A program made the translations under genes and the position numbers. 64,000 nt of DNA from CAZCBN01 sp964496975. GTDB taxonomy: Bacteria; Planctomycetota; Phycisphaerae; Phycisphaerales; UBA1924. The stretch covers positions 62,001 to 126,000 of the forward strand of contig CAZCBN010000001.1 in the NCBI GenBank assembly GCA_964496975.1, written 5' to 3'. The notes beneath the pieces are model-generated. The model was not told the DNA's origin and did no database searches. It saw only the letters and a list, made by a program, of their open reading frames with translations. Below are positions 42,464-50,833 of the stretch, in pieces. The first letter of the stretch is position 1. Every line of letters starts with the position of its first letter.

Positions 42464-43399
42464 TCAGGCGCCGGCGGCCGGCGCCACCGCCAGCTCGGCG
42501 CGCACCAGCTGCACAAGCTGCGGCAAGTCCGCCAGACGCGTCGTCCGCCTCAACGCCACCACGGGGACACGCGTCCCGACCGCGACGCACAACCCGAAGT
42601 GCGTACGCGATTGGCCAAGCGCCAGAGAGATCGGCCGCCGGTAGGTGCCGGCGGCGACTGCGGGCACCCGCGCCGCGCCGGTGATGCGCCGCAGTGCCGG
42701 AACCTCGCCCGGCGGTCCTTCGAAGACAAAAATCCGATCGATCGGCACCGGTGCGGGCGACGCGGGCTCGAACTCGACGTGGTGCTTGCCGCGGACGGCG
42801 GCACTGCCGCGTCCCGCGGCCACCCAGGCCAGTGAGTCGGCCTGCAGCCGGAACTGACGCGCGCCGGGGTGGACCTGCGGGCGGCCGGCCGCGTCGAGCG
42901 ACACGACCGCGAGATCCTCGGCGATGACGCGATGCGCCCCCGCATGAAACGCGGCGGCCAGCGTCGACTTGCCGGCGCCCGGCCGACCGGCGAACAACAC
43001 ACAGTGGCCATCCACCTCCACGGCGCTGGCGTGCATCGGCAGCGCCCCTCGCTGGTGGACCAGCGCCGCCATGACTGAGGACAGCAGGAACAGGCGGACA
43101 TCCTCGAGCGAGGCGCCCGGCAGCGGCGCGACGACTACCTCGCGTCCCTCCCGAACCCAGTACCTCGCAATCCGCGGCAGGTCCAGCAGATACTCACCGG
43201 CGGCCGCGGCGTATCGCCGGCGCCGGGTCGGCTGCCCCGCGAGATCGAGCGGGGTGTCGCCGTACCGGATGACGACATCCGGCTCCGCCTCCGTCGGCAT
43301 CAGGGCGGGCAGTTCGAGGTCCGACGCGATCGTGACCCCGTGCGCGCGGTAACGGTAGCCGACGACTGGTGCGCCGGTCGGCTTATCATCGGTCACCAC
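42464..43399 (-). CDS. HPr kinase-like (HprK-related) protein
   Basis: 311 residues from a GTG at 43399, with AGGAG 8 bases upstream. The C-terminal half carries the HprK-type P-loop: HASAVEVDGHCVLFAG, GRPGAGKSTLAAAF (K144) and VIAEDLAVVSLDA with the acidic pair 161-162. The N-terminal half is specific to the HprK-related family. Related kinases phosphorylate the C-terminal Ser of lasso precursors such as paeninodin, and others occur with PqqD-like proteins. The precursor here ends in Ser. It is convergent with the precursor gene, 15 bases apart. Confidence 0.85.
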   Translation of the reverse strand: MVTDDKPTGAPVVGYRYRAHGVTIASDLELPALMPTEAEPDVVIRYGDTPLDLAGQPTRRRRYAAAAGEYLLDLPRIARYWVREGREVVVAPLPGASLEDVRLFLLSSVMAALVHQRGALPMHASAVEVDGHCVLFAGRPGAGKSTLAAAFHAGAHRVIAEDLAVVSLDAAGRPQVHPGARQFRLQADSLAWVAAGRGSAAVRGKHHVEFEPASPAPVPIDRIFVFEGPPGEVPALRRITGAARVPAVAAGTYRRPISLALGQSRTHFGLCVAVGTRVPVVALRRTTRLADLPQLVQLVRAELAVAPAAGA

Positions 43400-43401
43400 G
43401 C

Positions 43402-45183
43402 ATGCTGCTCCTGGACGCTGAGCTTGACACACTTCTCGCGGCCATCGCCACCGGCGACGCGCGCGTGGTATCGCCGCTGTTTGCCGCCTACCTCGCGGCC
43501 GAGCCGCGCGCCGGACGAAAGCGGCATCTGGCCGGCCTGCAGTTGCTGGCGCGCGGCCACCGCGGCGAGGCCAGCGCGAGACTGGAGGCGGCGGCACTCG
43601 AGGCGCCGGACGCCGGCGCAATCCGCAACAACCACGGCCATGTGCTGATGCTCCGGGAACAATGGGACGCGGCGGCGGCGCAGCTGCGCGCCGCGCATGC
43701 GCTGCTCCCATCGGCCATCGAACCGCTGGTCAATCTGGCGGACATCCTGGCGCTCTGTGACCTGCCGTCGGAAGCGCGCCGCGTCCTCGACCGCGCGCTG
43801 GCGATCGCGCCCGATCATCCCGACACCGCCCTCCGTCTGCTCCGGCTCAGCCTCCGCCTCTCCGATCAGGCCGGCGCGGCGCACGCCGCGTCCATCCTGG
43901 CGCGCGCGCCGGCGCCGTCGGCCGCCGCCTCGTACGGCCTCGGCCGGTACTGCGAACACATCGGCGATCTGGACGCCGCCGCGCGCCACTTCTCAGCCGC
44001 GGCGGCGATGGGCAGCGGCGCAGCGCACAGCCGCCTGGCCCGGCAGGCGCTCGATCGTCACGACCTGGATGCGCTCACCCGCCATGCGGCGCTGGCGACG
44101 ACGCTGGCACCCGATGACAGTGACGCCTGGCGCGTGCGCGCGCTTTCGCATCAGCTGGACGGCGACCTCGCCGGGGCGCGGCGCGCGGCCCACCTGGCGT
44201 TTGCCTGCAGCCGCCAGACCGCCCGTGACGTCGCCAACTACATCGAGACCCTGGCGTTCGACCTCGGGACCGAGGTGTCGCTGGCCGGGTACGAGTCGCG
44301 CTGGAGCACGCGGACTCCGCAGCCGGAGGCGGCCCGGTCGCGGTTCTCCGGCCGGCGATGGCTGGGCCAGCCTGCCGGCAGCGACCACGACCTCCTGATC
44401 CACACGGAACAGGGACTCGGCGACGCGCTGCAGTACATCCGTTGCGTCAGCGCCGTGCAGGCGCTCGGATGGCGCGTACACCTGGCCACTCATCCCGCCC
44501 TTCTCCGGTTGCTGGCACGCGTGCCTGGCGTCGCCTCCGTCACCACCCTCGAGGAGGCCGCGGCGCTGCCGTGGCACTGCCCGACGGCGAGCCTGCCCTT
44601 TGCGGTTGAGCCGCAGCTGGGTGATCCGGCCGCCAGTGTCCCGTACGTGTCGGCCGACCCCGCCGACATCGAGACCTGGCGGCGCCGGCTCGCGGGCGGC
44701 CCGGGGCCCACGGTCGGACTCGTCACCAGCTGCAATCCCCGGCACCCGCGACACGCCCAGCGATCGATCCCGTGGGCCCTGATCGCGCCGCTCGCGCGGG
44801 TCGCAGGCGTGACGTTCGTCCTGATTCAGCCCGACGAGGCGGGCGGCCCCCCGCGGTTTCGCCGCGCGCCCTCGACGTGGCCGGGCCCGGCGCGACTCCT
44901 CGATGTCAGCGATCATGGCGGCGACCTGCTCGAGACCGCCGCCGCAATCGCCGCGCTCGACCTGCTGGTCACCGTCGATACCGCCCTGCTCCACCTCGGC
45001 GGGGCGCTGGGCCAGCCGGTCTGGGCGTTGCTGTCCGCGTATCCGCAGGCGCGGTGGCTGCCGCGTCCCGGCCGGACGTGGTACCCCACGGTGCGACTCT
45101 TTCAGCAATCAGTGCCGGGCGACTGGACCGCAGTCATTGAGTCGGTGCGGGCCGAGCTGAGTGCGGCTTACGCCCGCAAGTGA
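43402..45183 (+). CDS. TPR protein with glycosyltransferase family 9-like domain
   Basis: 593 residues from an ATG at 43402, whose start codon is 2 bases from the start of the divergent kinase gene. Residues about 15-300 form six to eight TPR-type helical repeats (ARVVSPLFAAYLAAEPRAGR, LVNLADILALCDLPSEARRV). The C-terminal part (about 325-590) has LLIHTEQGLGDALQYIRCV, VDTALLHLGGALGQPVWALL and the heptosyltransferase-like ending WYPTVRLFQQ. It is like the TPR-GT9 proteins found beside sulfotransferases, and may glycosylate a peptide or glycan. Confidence 0.8.
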   Translation: MLLLDAELDTLLAAIATGDARVVSPLFAAYLAAEPRAGRKRHLAGLQLLARGHRGEASARLEAAALEAPDAGAIRNNHGHVLMLREQWDAAAAQLRAAHALLPSAIEPLVNLADILALCDLPSEARRVLDRALAIAPDHPDTALRLLRLSLRLSDQAGAAHAASILARAPAPSAAASYGLGRYCEHIGDLDAAARHFSAAAAMGSGAAHSRLARQALDRHDLDALTRHAALATTLAPDDSDAWRVRALSHQLDGDLAGARRAAHLAFACSRQTARDVANYIETLAFDLGTEVSLAGYESRWSTRTPQPEAARSRFSGRRWLGQPAGSDHDLLIHTEQGLGDALQYIRCVSAVQALGWRVHLATHPALLRLLARVPGVASVTTLEEAAALPWHCPTASLPFAVEPQLGDPAASVPYVSADPADIETWRRRLAGGPGPTVGLVTSCNPRHPRHAQRSIPWALIAPLARVAGVTFVLIQPDEAGGPPRFRRAPSTWPGPARLLDVSDHGGDLLETAAAIAALDLLVTVDTALLHLGGALGQPVWALLSAYPQARWLPRPGRTWYPTVRLFQQSVPGDWTAVIESVRAELSAAYARK

Positions 45184-45830
45184 GTCGGGCCGCGACCCGG
45201 CTCGTGCCCGGCATACCCAAACGCCTCGATATCTTCGCGATAAGTCACGGCCACCTTCGCTGCCAGGTCGTCGGTGTAATAACTCGCCGCCGCCTCGTGG
45301 GTGGAGGCGTTCAGCTGCGGCAGCGGGCCTGACGGCAGGCCAAGGCGACGGCAGACATGGTCGAAGTCGTCCTGCAGACGCTCGAAGCGGCCGATGAAGT
45401 CCAGGGACAGGCGGCCGACGGCATCAATCAGAAATGACTGTTGCGCCGCGAACCACGTGTCTGCCCGCGTCCGTTCGCTCTCGAGCAACAGCGGCAGGTA
45501 CCGCTGGGGATACGCCTGGAACAGCGGCCGGTGGGCGTTCCGGAAGAACGCGCACGAAATGAACCGATCCCACGGGTTCCGGACGAATGCAAATTTGAAA
45601 TAGCCGGACCACGCCTCGGCAGGCAGCCACGGCTGGGCCTCAACCGCGCGAATGTGCCCGTGTCCGATTCGCGCCAGCGCGTCGATGGGCAGGCGCCGCG
45701 ACGCTTGCCAGTCGGACTGTTCCCAATCGCGCACCGGATCCAGATGGGGCCGCAGCGCGGCCCGGATGGACTGAGTGCCGGTCTTCGGGACCGCGAGAAA
45801 GATGAACCTCCTGGAGTGGCAGACGATCAT
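45168..45830 (-). CDS. Sulfotransferase family 2 protein (3)
   Basis: 220 residues. PAPS-binding loop: RRFIFLAVPKTGTQSIRAAL (PKTGT at 15-19). The 3'-phosphate motif is FKFAFVRNPWDRFISCAF, a strong match to carbohydrate or heparan-type sulfotransferases. The end of the gene overlaps the TPR-GT9 gene by 16 bases, and it is divergent from the tail-collar gene. The acceptor is unknown. Confidence 0.85.
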   Translation of the reverse strand: MIVCHSRRFIFLAVPKTGTQSIRAALRPHLDPVRDWEQSDWQASRRLPIDALARIGHGHIRAVEAQPWLPAEAWSGYFKFAFVRNPWDRFISCAFFRNAHRPLFQAYPQRYLPLLLESERTRADTWFAAQQSFLIDAVGRLSLDFIGRFERLQDDFDHVCRRLGLPSGPLPQLNASTHEAAASYYTDDLAAKVAVTYREDIEAFGYAGHEPGRGPTHLRA

Positions 45831-45846
45831 GGCACGTCAGACCGAC

Positions 45847-45852
45847 TATACT
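45847..45852 (+). promoter_or_regulatory. Candidate -10 TATACT for the tail-collar operon
   Basis: TATACT lies 76 bases before the ATG at 45929, within the 98-base divergent region. The expected transcription start is near 45859. No clear -35 is visible. Confidence 0.35.
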
Positions 45853-45928
45853 CCTGCCACACCGTTCAGTCGTGTGTGTGGAGCCGTTGTTCAGACGGCG
45901 CGGTCGTCACTGCGTAGAGGAGATGTCG

Positions 45929-46576
45929 ATGGAAGCATTTATCGGAACGATTCAGGCCTTCGGATTCAACTTTCCACCGCGCGGCTGGGCGCCGTGTGAC
46001 GGACGCCAGCTCTCGATCGCGCAGTGGAGCGCCGTCTTCTCGCTGCTGGGCACCCAGTTTGGCGGCAACGGGCAGACCACGTTCGCGCTGCCTGACCTGC
46101 GCGGGCGCCACATGGTCAACCAGGGACAGGGCCCTGGCCTGCAGATGTACACGATCGGGCAGACTGGCGGCGCGGAAAGCACCACGCTGACCCAGGGCCA
46201 GATGCCGATGCACACGCACATCGCGGTGGCGCAGCCGCACACCCACTCGACCCAGGCGCACACCCACACCAACACCGCGACGTCGGCGCTGTTTGCCGAG
46301 CGTCTCGCCGGGAATCTGGCCAACCCGAACGGCAACATGATGGCGTCGGCGGCCAACATGTACCTCGCGCCGGCGGCCCAGAACAACGTGCAGCTCGCGG
46401 CCGACTCGATCACCACCGCGGTCACGATTGATCAGGCGGCGGTCACACTCGACCCCGCCACCGTCACCGTCACCAACAGCGCGGCCGGCGGCTCCCAGCC
46501 GTTCGACAACCGTCCGCCGTACCTCTGCGTGAACATCTGCATCTGCCTCGAAGGCATCTTCCCGTCGCGGAACTGA
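45929..46576 (+). CDS. Tail-collar (MdpB-like) protein
   Basis: 215 residues from the ATG at 45929, 6 bases after AGGAG (an ATG at 45923 has no spacing). The phage tail-collar core is clear: EAFIGTIQAFGFNFPPRGWA, PCDGRQLSIAQ, GGNGQTTFALPDLRGR. A histidine cluster (HTHIAVAQPHTHSTQAHTHT) suggests metal binding as in tail-fibre trimers. The C-terminus has three Cys (LCVNICICLEG). No other phage gene is near. Such proteins, called microcystin-dependent or MdpB-like, occur in many bacteria outside prophages with unknown function. Confidence 0.85.
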   Translation: MEAFIGTIQAFGFNFPPRGWAPCDGRQLSIAQWSAVFSLLGTQFGGNGQTTFALPDLRGRHMVNQGQGPGLQMYTIGQTGGAESTTLTQGQMPMHTHIAVAQPHTHSTQAHTHTNTATSALFAERLAGNLANPNGNMMASAANMYLAPAAQNNVQLAADSITTAVTIDQAAVTLDPATVTVTNSAAGGSQPFDNRPPYLCVNICICLEGIFPSRN

Positions 46577-46583
46577 CGCGCCG

Positions 46584-47717
46584 ATGTCCCTGGGCCGTTC
46601 CGGCCCGCTCCGCGTGGGCGTGTTGCCGCCAGGTTCGAGTTTCGTGCCGCTGCTGGCAGAGGATCTGCTTGCGGCCTTGGAACTCGGCCTGGCGGACGCG
46701 GGCGTGCCGGCTGAACTCGTGGCCGAGTTCGCCGACCACAATGCCGACCCGAAGGTGGTCGCGCCGAAAGCGCAACAACTGCTCGTCGGTCAACGATGCG
46801 CGTGCGTGGTCGCGCCCCTGAACGTCTCGTTGATGGAGCGGCTGGCGCCGAACTTCCAGTTCCGGAACAGCCCGCTGCTGGCCCTGACCCTCGGCGAAGA
46901 CCCACTGTTCGACACCGCGCGCAATCCCTGCCTGTTCGTGCACAGTCACCAGCTGTGGCGCGCAGCCTGGATGTGCGGGTACCTCGGCGTCCGTCGCTTC
47001 GGCCCCCGCGCGGCGATGCTGCTGGGCCTGCACGACGGCGGCTACGGGCTGGCGTTTGCGTTCCAGCTGGGCCTGGAGGCCGCGGGCGGAGAGGTGGCCC
47101 ACGTGGCCGTGACGCACCGGCACTCGCGCCGTGACGATCCGAGCGACGACATCGCGGCGGCGTTGCGCGCGACCCCCGACTTCGTGTGGGCGGCCTACTC
47201 CGGTCTCGAAGCCATCTCGTTCCTGCAGGCCTACGCGCGACGGCCCGGCCTGGCCGCGCTGCCCATCATCGGGCTGTCACCGCTGGTCGAGGATCACGTC
47301 CGTGCCGGAGTGGGCGCCGCCGCGGCCGGCCTGCACATCGTCACCCCCGGTCCGTCGTCGGCCGACCAGCATGCCCTCACGCTCGCGCTGACGAAGGCGC
47401 TGACGCGCCGGCCGCATCCGTATGTGGTGCTGGCGTACGAATCCGCGCGACTCCTCGGTCTGGCGGCCGGACGTGTGGCCGGCGGCCAGGCCGATCTGCC
47501 GGCCGCGCTCCGCGACGTTGCGTTTGACAGCGCCCGCGGCGCGGTGCGGTTTGACGATGGCGTCGAACGTCCAATCCCGTTCTGCCTGCGACGGATGACC
47601 GCTGACGGCGAAACCGTCGACGATGTCGACGGGGTGCCCGCCCTCGACGAGCAATGCGGCGCGGCCCGCCGCAATCTCGTCAAGCAGGGTTGGGTCAATC
47701 CCTACCTCTGCGCGTGA
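46584..47717 (+). CDS. Type 1 periplasmic-binding-fold protein lacking a signal peptide
   Basis: 377 residues starting 7 bases after the tail-collar stop. The two-lobed pattern of branched-chain-type binding proteins is visible: PLRVGVLPPGSSFVPLLAED, AAWMCGYLGVRRFGPRAAML, FVWAAYSGLEAISFLQAYAR and VVLAYESARLLGLAAGR. There is no signal peptide or lipobox, so the product should stay in the cytoplasm, and no ABC transporter is near. It ends GWVNPYLCA. The role, perhaps as a ligand-binding or structural component of the neighbouring system, is unknown. Confidence 0.7.
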   Translation: MSLGRSGPLRVGVLPPGSSFVPLLAEDLLAALELGLADAGVPAELVAEFADHNADPKVVAPKAQQLLVGQRCACVVAPLNVSLMERLAPNFQFRNSPLLALTLGEDPLFDTARNPCLFVHSHQLWRAAWMCGYLGVRRFGPRAAMLLGLHDGGYGLAFAFQLGLEAAGGEVAHVAVTHRHSRRDDPSDDIAAALRATPDFVWAAYSGLEAISFLQAYARRPGLAALPIIGLSPLVEDHVRAGVGAAAAGLHIVTPGPSSADQHALTLALTKALTRRPHPYVVLAYESARLLGLAAGRVAGGQADLPAALRDVAFDSARGAVRFDDGVERPIPFCLRRMTADGETVDDVDGVPALDEQCGAARRNLVKQGWVNPYLCA

Positions 47718-48727
47718 TGACCGTCCACGCGTCACCGCCTCGCACGGTCCTGTTTGCCGACGGCCTGGTGGCGCAGCCGACGATGGAGGCCCTGCTCGGC
47801 GCCGGGTGGGTGGCCGGACTGGTCACGCCGCGTGCGTCAGTCGAGGCCTCGCCACTGCGCCTGCTGGCGCGTCACCAGTCGGTCCCCGTGCTCGACGTCA
47901 CCCGCGCGGATCTTGCGGCCGGCATCGACACCTGGCTGCAGACCTGCCGGCCGGATCTGGTGTTGTCGATCGCGTTTCCCTATCGCATCCCCGCGTCGCT
48001 GATCGCGATGCCGCCCCTGGGCGCGTTCAACGTACACGGCGGACGTTTGCCCAGGTATCGCGGGCCGCAGCCGGTGTTCTGGCAACTCGTCAATCAGGAG
48101 TCCGAGGGCGCCGTCGCCGTACACCTCATGGACGAGGCGTTCGATCGCGGCCCGGTGGCGGTGTCGCACCCGATCCCGATTGATCCGGACGACACCCATG
48201 GCCTCCACACCGTCCGCGTGGCCTTCGCCGCGGTGGCCGCGGTCCGGGCCCTGTGCGCGGCCCTCCTCCAGTTCGGCCGCCGCCTCCCCCTCGAGCCGCA
48301 GGAGGAAGCCGCCGCCGGCTTTCAGCGGCGGCCGGCCTACGACGACCTGGTCATTCGATGGGACCAGCACACGGGGCGTGACATTCGCGCACGCGTCAAG
48401 GCGGGAAACCCGTGGAACCACGGCGCGTTCACCTCGCTCAAGGGCGTGGACCTTCGACTGACCGACGTGACGCTGATCGAAGGCGCCGGCCGGCCGTCGG
48501 CCGCCCCCGGTGAGGTGCTGGCCGTTCACGCCGCTGACGGCGTGTTGATCAACTGCCGGGACGGGTCGGCGCTGCGCGCCGACGTGATCTCCCTGCGCGA
48601 AGGACTGCTGCCGGGACGCGCGCTGGCGGCCTTCGGGGTGACGGCGGGTGATTGCTTCACGCCTCCGGTGTCGACCGGACCGGACGCCGGCGCTCGAGGT
48701 CCTGCCACACCGCCTCGAGCGTCGTAA
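47717..48727 (+). CDS. Formyltransferase-family protein
   Basis: 336 residues, with its ATG overlapping the previous stop by one base. The core matches formyltransferases using 10-formyltetrahydrofolate: LVLSIAFPYRIPASLIAMPP, GAFNVHGGRLPRYRGPQPVF with Asn and His of the catalytic triad, and HLMDEAFDRGPV with the Asp. The HGG instead of HPS, and a C-terminal Fmt-like domain (about 230-330), suggest a sugar or amine N-formyltransferase rather than the tRNA enzyme. The final 71 bases overlap the convergent sulfotransferase gene. Confidence 0.8.
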   Translation: MTVHASPPRTVLFADGLVAQPTMEALLGAGWVAGLVTPRASVEASPLRLLARHQSVPVLDVTRADLAAGIDTWLQTCRPDLVLSIAFPYRIPASLIAMPPLGAFNVHGGRLPRYRGPQPVFWQLVNQESEGAVAVHLMDEAFDRGPVAVSHPIPIDPDDTHGLHTVRVAFAAVAAVRALCAALLQFGRRLPLEPQEEAAAGFQRRPAYDDLVIRWDQHTGRDIRARVKAGNPWNHGAFTSLKGVDLRLTDVTLIEGAGRPSAAPGEVLAVHAADGVLINCRDGSALRADVISLREGLLPGRALAAFGVTAGDCFTPPVSTGPDAGARGPATPPRAS

Positions 48728-49580
48728 GGTCCACGCCAGGAATGCCGGCAGCGGGGTCGCCCTGAAACGGTTCAAACGGCCGCTTGGCGTGTGTGGCGCA
48801 GCGCAGGGCGATCTGCGCCCGTGAGGGCGCGTCATCCGGCAGGCCCATCCAGCGGGCGGCGCGCAGAAACGCCGCCGGGAACCCTTCGTCGTAGCTCACC
48901 AGCAGGCTGCGGGCATCGGACGCCGACAGCGACGACAACGCGCGATAGTGATGCTCGAGCACCGCCGCCGCGTACTGGTCCAGACTCACCCGTTCCGGAT
49001 CGTACGCCACGGTGAACGGCGCCGGGTCGAGCAGACCGGGCACCATGTGCATCCCGCGCATCCTCCGCTGTGACGCCAGCACGGCGGCCGGGGCGCGATA
49101 CAGCAGGATGAATGGGACACCGGGGAACCACTGGCGGAGTTCCGAGGCATGAAATACGTGCCAGCAGTCCGCCTTCACGAAGAGCCGGCCGCCGGGGGCC
49201 AGTTGTCCCAGCAGCGACAGCGCCCTGGTGAAGTACTCCTCGCGATTCACGCGACTCGACCGGAGCAGCTGATCGAGCACGGGGGCCTCGGACACGACCA
49301 CGTTGCGCGCGTCGAGCGCGAGGAGTTGCGCGAACAGGGTCGACCCGCATCGGGACACGTGAAAGATGAACGCGCCCGGAGCGGCGGCGCGCGGGACCGG
49401 CGCCTCGAGAATCGCCTCGACCGGCGTGAACCGGCGCCCGCCGCCTTCACGGATCACACGCGCGACGGACGCTTCGAACAACGGCTCGATGAAGCGGACC
49501 CCGGCCACGTCAATCCACTCGCAGCGCTCGACGCCATCCACGGTGACGAGACGTGCCGGCACCCAGCAGGGCTCGCTCAC
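48657..49580 (-). CDS. Sulfotransferase-fold protein (4)
   Basis: 307 residues from a GTG at 49580; the open frame upstream covers the hydroxylase in another frame and is not coding. The loop GAFIFHVSRCGSTLFAQLLA (Ser-Arg-Cys-Gly-Ser at 76-80) and VPFILLYRAPAAVLASQRRM are the two PAPS-site elements. The start overlaps the hydroxylase stop by 4 bases, so the two are co-translated and probably act together. Confidence 0.75.
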   Translation of the reverse strand: MSEPCWVPARLVTVDGVERCEWIDVAGVRFIEPLFEASVARVIREGGGRRFTPVEAILEAPVPRAAAPGAFIFHVSRCGSTLFAQLLALDARNVVVSEAPVLDQLLRSSRVNREEYFTRALSLLGQLAPGGRLFVKADCWHVFHASELRQWFPGVPFILLYRAPAAVLASQRRMRGMHMVPGLLDPAPFTVAYDPERVSLDQYAAAVLEHHYRALSSLSASDARSLLVSYDEGFPAAFLRAARWMGLPDDAPSRAQIALRCATHAKRPFEPFQGDPAAGIPGVDLTTLEAVWQDLERRRPVRSTPEA

Positions 49581-50260
49581 CCGTCGGCCTCGAGCGCGTC
49601 GGCCAGCCGCCGGTCCGTCTCGGTGCCCCGGCTGCGCAGTTCCTCGACCACGCGGCGACGCACCTCCGGCCTCATCCGGCGCGCGTCGGCATCGGCGGCG
49701 AAGTCGTACCCCGCGGCCGCAAACACGGCGTCCGACCACTCGTTCCGGCGGCCATCGATGATCAGGTGCACGCGGTCGCTGGCGCCCTCGTTGCTGACGC
49801 TGTGCGGCCGCGTGAAATCCGCATACCAGCATTCGCCGGGCTGCATCACGAGCCGATGGCCGGCGACGACGAACCGGGTCTCGGCATTGGTGGTGATGGG
49901 CACGTGCAGGCGGAAGAACCCTTCCGCGTAGGACGCGCCGCGATCGGTGTGTTCGGCGATCACGCTGCCCGGCGTGAGCCGCAGCAGCCGGACGGTCTCC
50001 AGCGGGCACGCAAAGGTGTCGAGCACCTCGCGGAAGTAGGCGCACGCCTGCAGCAGGGACGCCTCGCGATACCCCTCGAGCCCCGGAATCGACAGCAGGT
50101 CGTCCTCGGCCCCGGAGGCCGAACGCAGCGCCACGCCGCCCCATTCGCCGGCGTAATCACGGCGATTGGCGTGTGGCTGCCAGGCCTGGCGGCAGTGCTC
50201 CAGGTCGCCGGCCAGCCGGACCGGGTCGAACCTGAACGGCAGTTGCAGAACGACGGTCAA
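49577..50260 (-). CDS. Aspartyl/asparaginyl beta-hydroxylase-like enzyme (second)
   Basis: About 227 residues from a TTG at 50260, a choice supported by a TGA that overlaps it in another frame. The motif set fits Asp_Arg_Hydrox: H104 and D106 in VIAEHTDRGASY, H153 in FTRPHSVSN and R163 in DRVHLIID. The residues LHVPITTNAETRFVVAG match the central strand pattern. Directly coupled to the sulfotransferase. A modification of a peptide residue (hydroxylation, perhaps then sulfation) is a reasonable guess, but nothing proves it. Confidence 0.82.
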   Translation of the reverse strand: MTVVLQLPFRFDPVRLAGDLEHCRQAWQPHANRRDYAGEWGGVALRSASGAEDDLLSIPGLEGYREASLLQACAYFREVLDTFACPLETVRLLRLTPGSVIAEHTDRGASYAEGFFRLHVPITTNAETRFVVAGHRLVMQPGECWYADFTRPHSVSNEGASDRVHLIIDGRRNEWSDAVFAAAGYDFAADADARRMRPEVRRRVVEELRSRGTETDRRLADALEADG

Positions 50261-50498
50261 TGTAGGTGCGCCTTGTAGTGCTCTCTCAGCAGGTCGCGTC
50301 CGAAGTCGCCGTCGAAGTCCCGCCACACGGAGTGGATGTGGTTGCTGCCCCGGACGCCTCCGTCGGCGTCTGGGCAGCGCGCGTCCCGGCGACGGCGCGT
50401 CGTTCCAGCCTGCTTCCTCGCCGCGGCCTGGAAGATGACGCGGCAAGTATACACGCGTCGCGCACAGTGCGCCGCGGCCGCCGGCGCGCGGTGAGCCC
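50261..50498. other. Non-coding or poorly coding stretch with a possible leader ORF
   Basis: About 240 bases without a recognised gene. On the minus strand an open frame from a GTG at 50454 ends with a TGA at 50259-50257, overlapping the TTG start of the hydroxylase as TTGA. Its end, SNHIHSVWRDFDGDFG, looks protein-like, but its GTG overlaps a TATACT hexamer (50452-50447) that could be a minus-strand promoter. The frame could be a translationally coupled leader peptide or chance. Confidence 0.35.
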
Positions 50499-50833
50499 GT
50501 GTATCGCCGGGTGGTTACACACCGTCTCGACCTGGTCCTCGGTGGGACACTCGCGATCGCAACTCTGCCGCTGGCGGCAGCGGTGACCTGGCGGTCATGG
50601 CCTGCCTGGGGCGGCCGCTCTTCTTCCATCAATGGCGGCCGGGCCAACACGGCCGGTTGTTCGGGTTGACGACCGCTGCTGCCGGATTACCTGCCTCACT
50701 ACTCCGCTCGTCAGGCCCGGCGCCACGACGTGCGCCCAGAGCTGACGGGGCTGTCGCAGGTGTCGGGTCGCAATGCCCTTGACTGGCACACTCGGCTCGA
50801 ACTGGATGTGGCCTACTGGCAATCCCGCCCGAG
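50499..50833 (+). pseudogene. Decayed undecaprenyl-phosphate sugar phosphotransferase
   Basis: Three pieces of the bacterial sugar transferase family follow each other in changing frames. The first (50499-50596) reads HRLDLVLGGTLAIATLPLAA. The second, one frame away (50597 to about 50665), reads ACLGRPLFFHQWRPGQHGRL. The third, back in the first frame (from 50679), reads LPDYLPHYSARQARRHD, RPELTGLSQVSGRNALDWHT and RLELDVAYW. About 80 residues between the second and third (the NVLRGDMSLVGPRP region) are missing, and the end is cut after YW. The original gene would have started the polysaccharide assembled by the neighbouring cluster. It ends where the convergent Wzy-like gene ends. Confidence 0.85.

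Noticed and set aside
45929..46576. Tail-collar protein as evidence of a prophage
   Set aside because: No capsid, terminase, integrase or lysis gene is in the surrounding 20 kb.
50257..50454. 65-codon minus-strand frame before the hydroxylase as a definite gene
   Set aside because: Its start overlaps a promoter-like TATACT and only its last 25 residues look protein-like; kept only as a possible leader.
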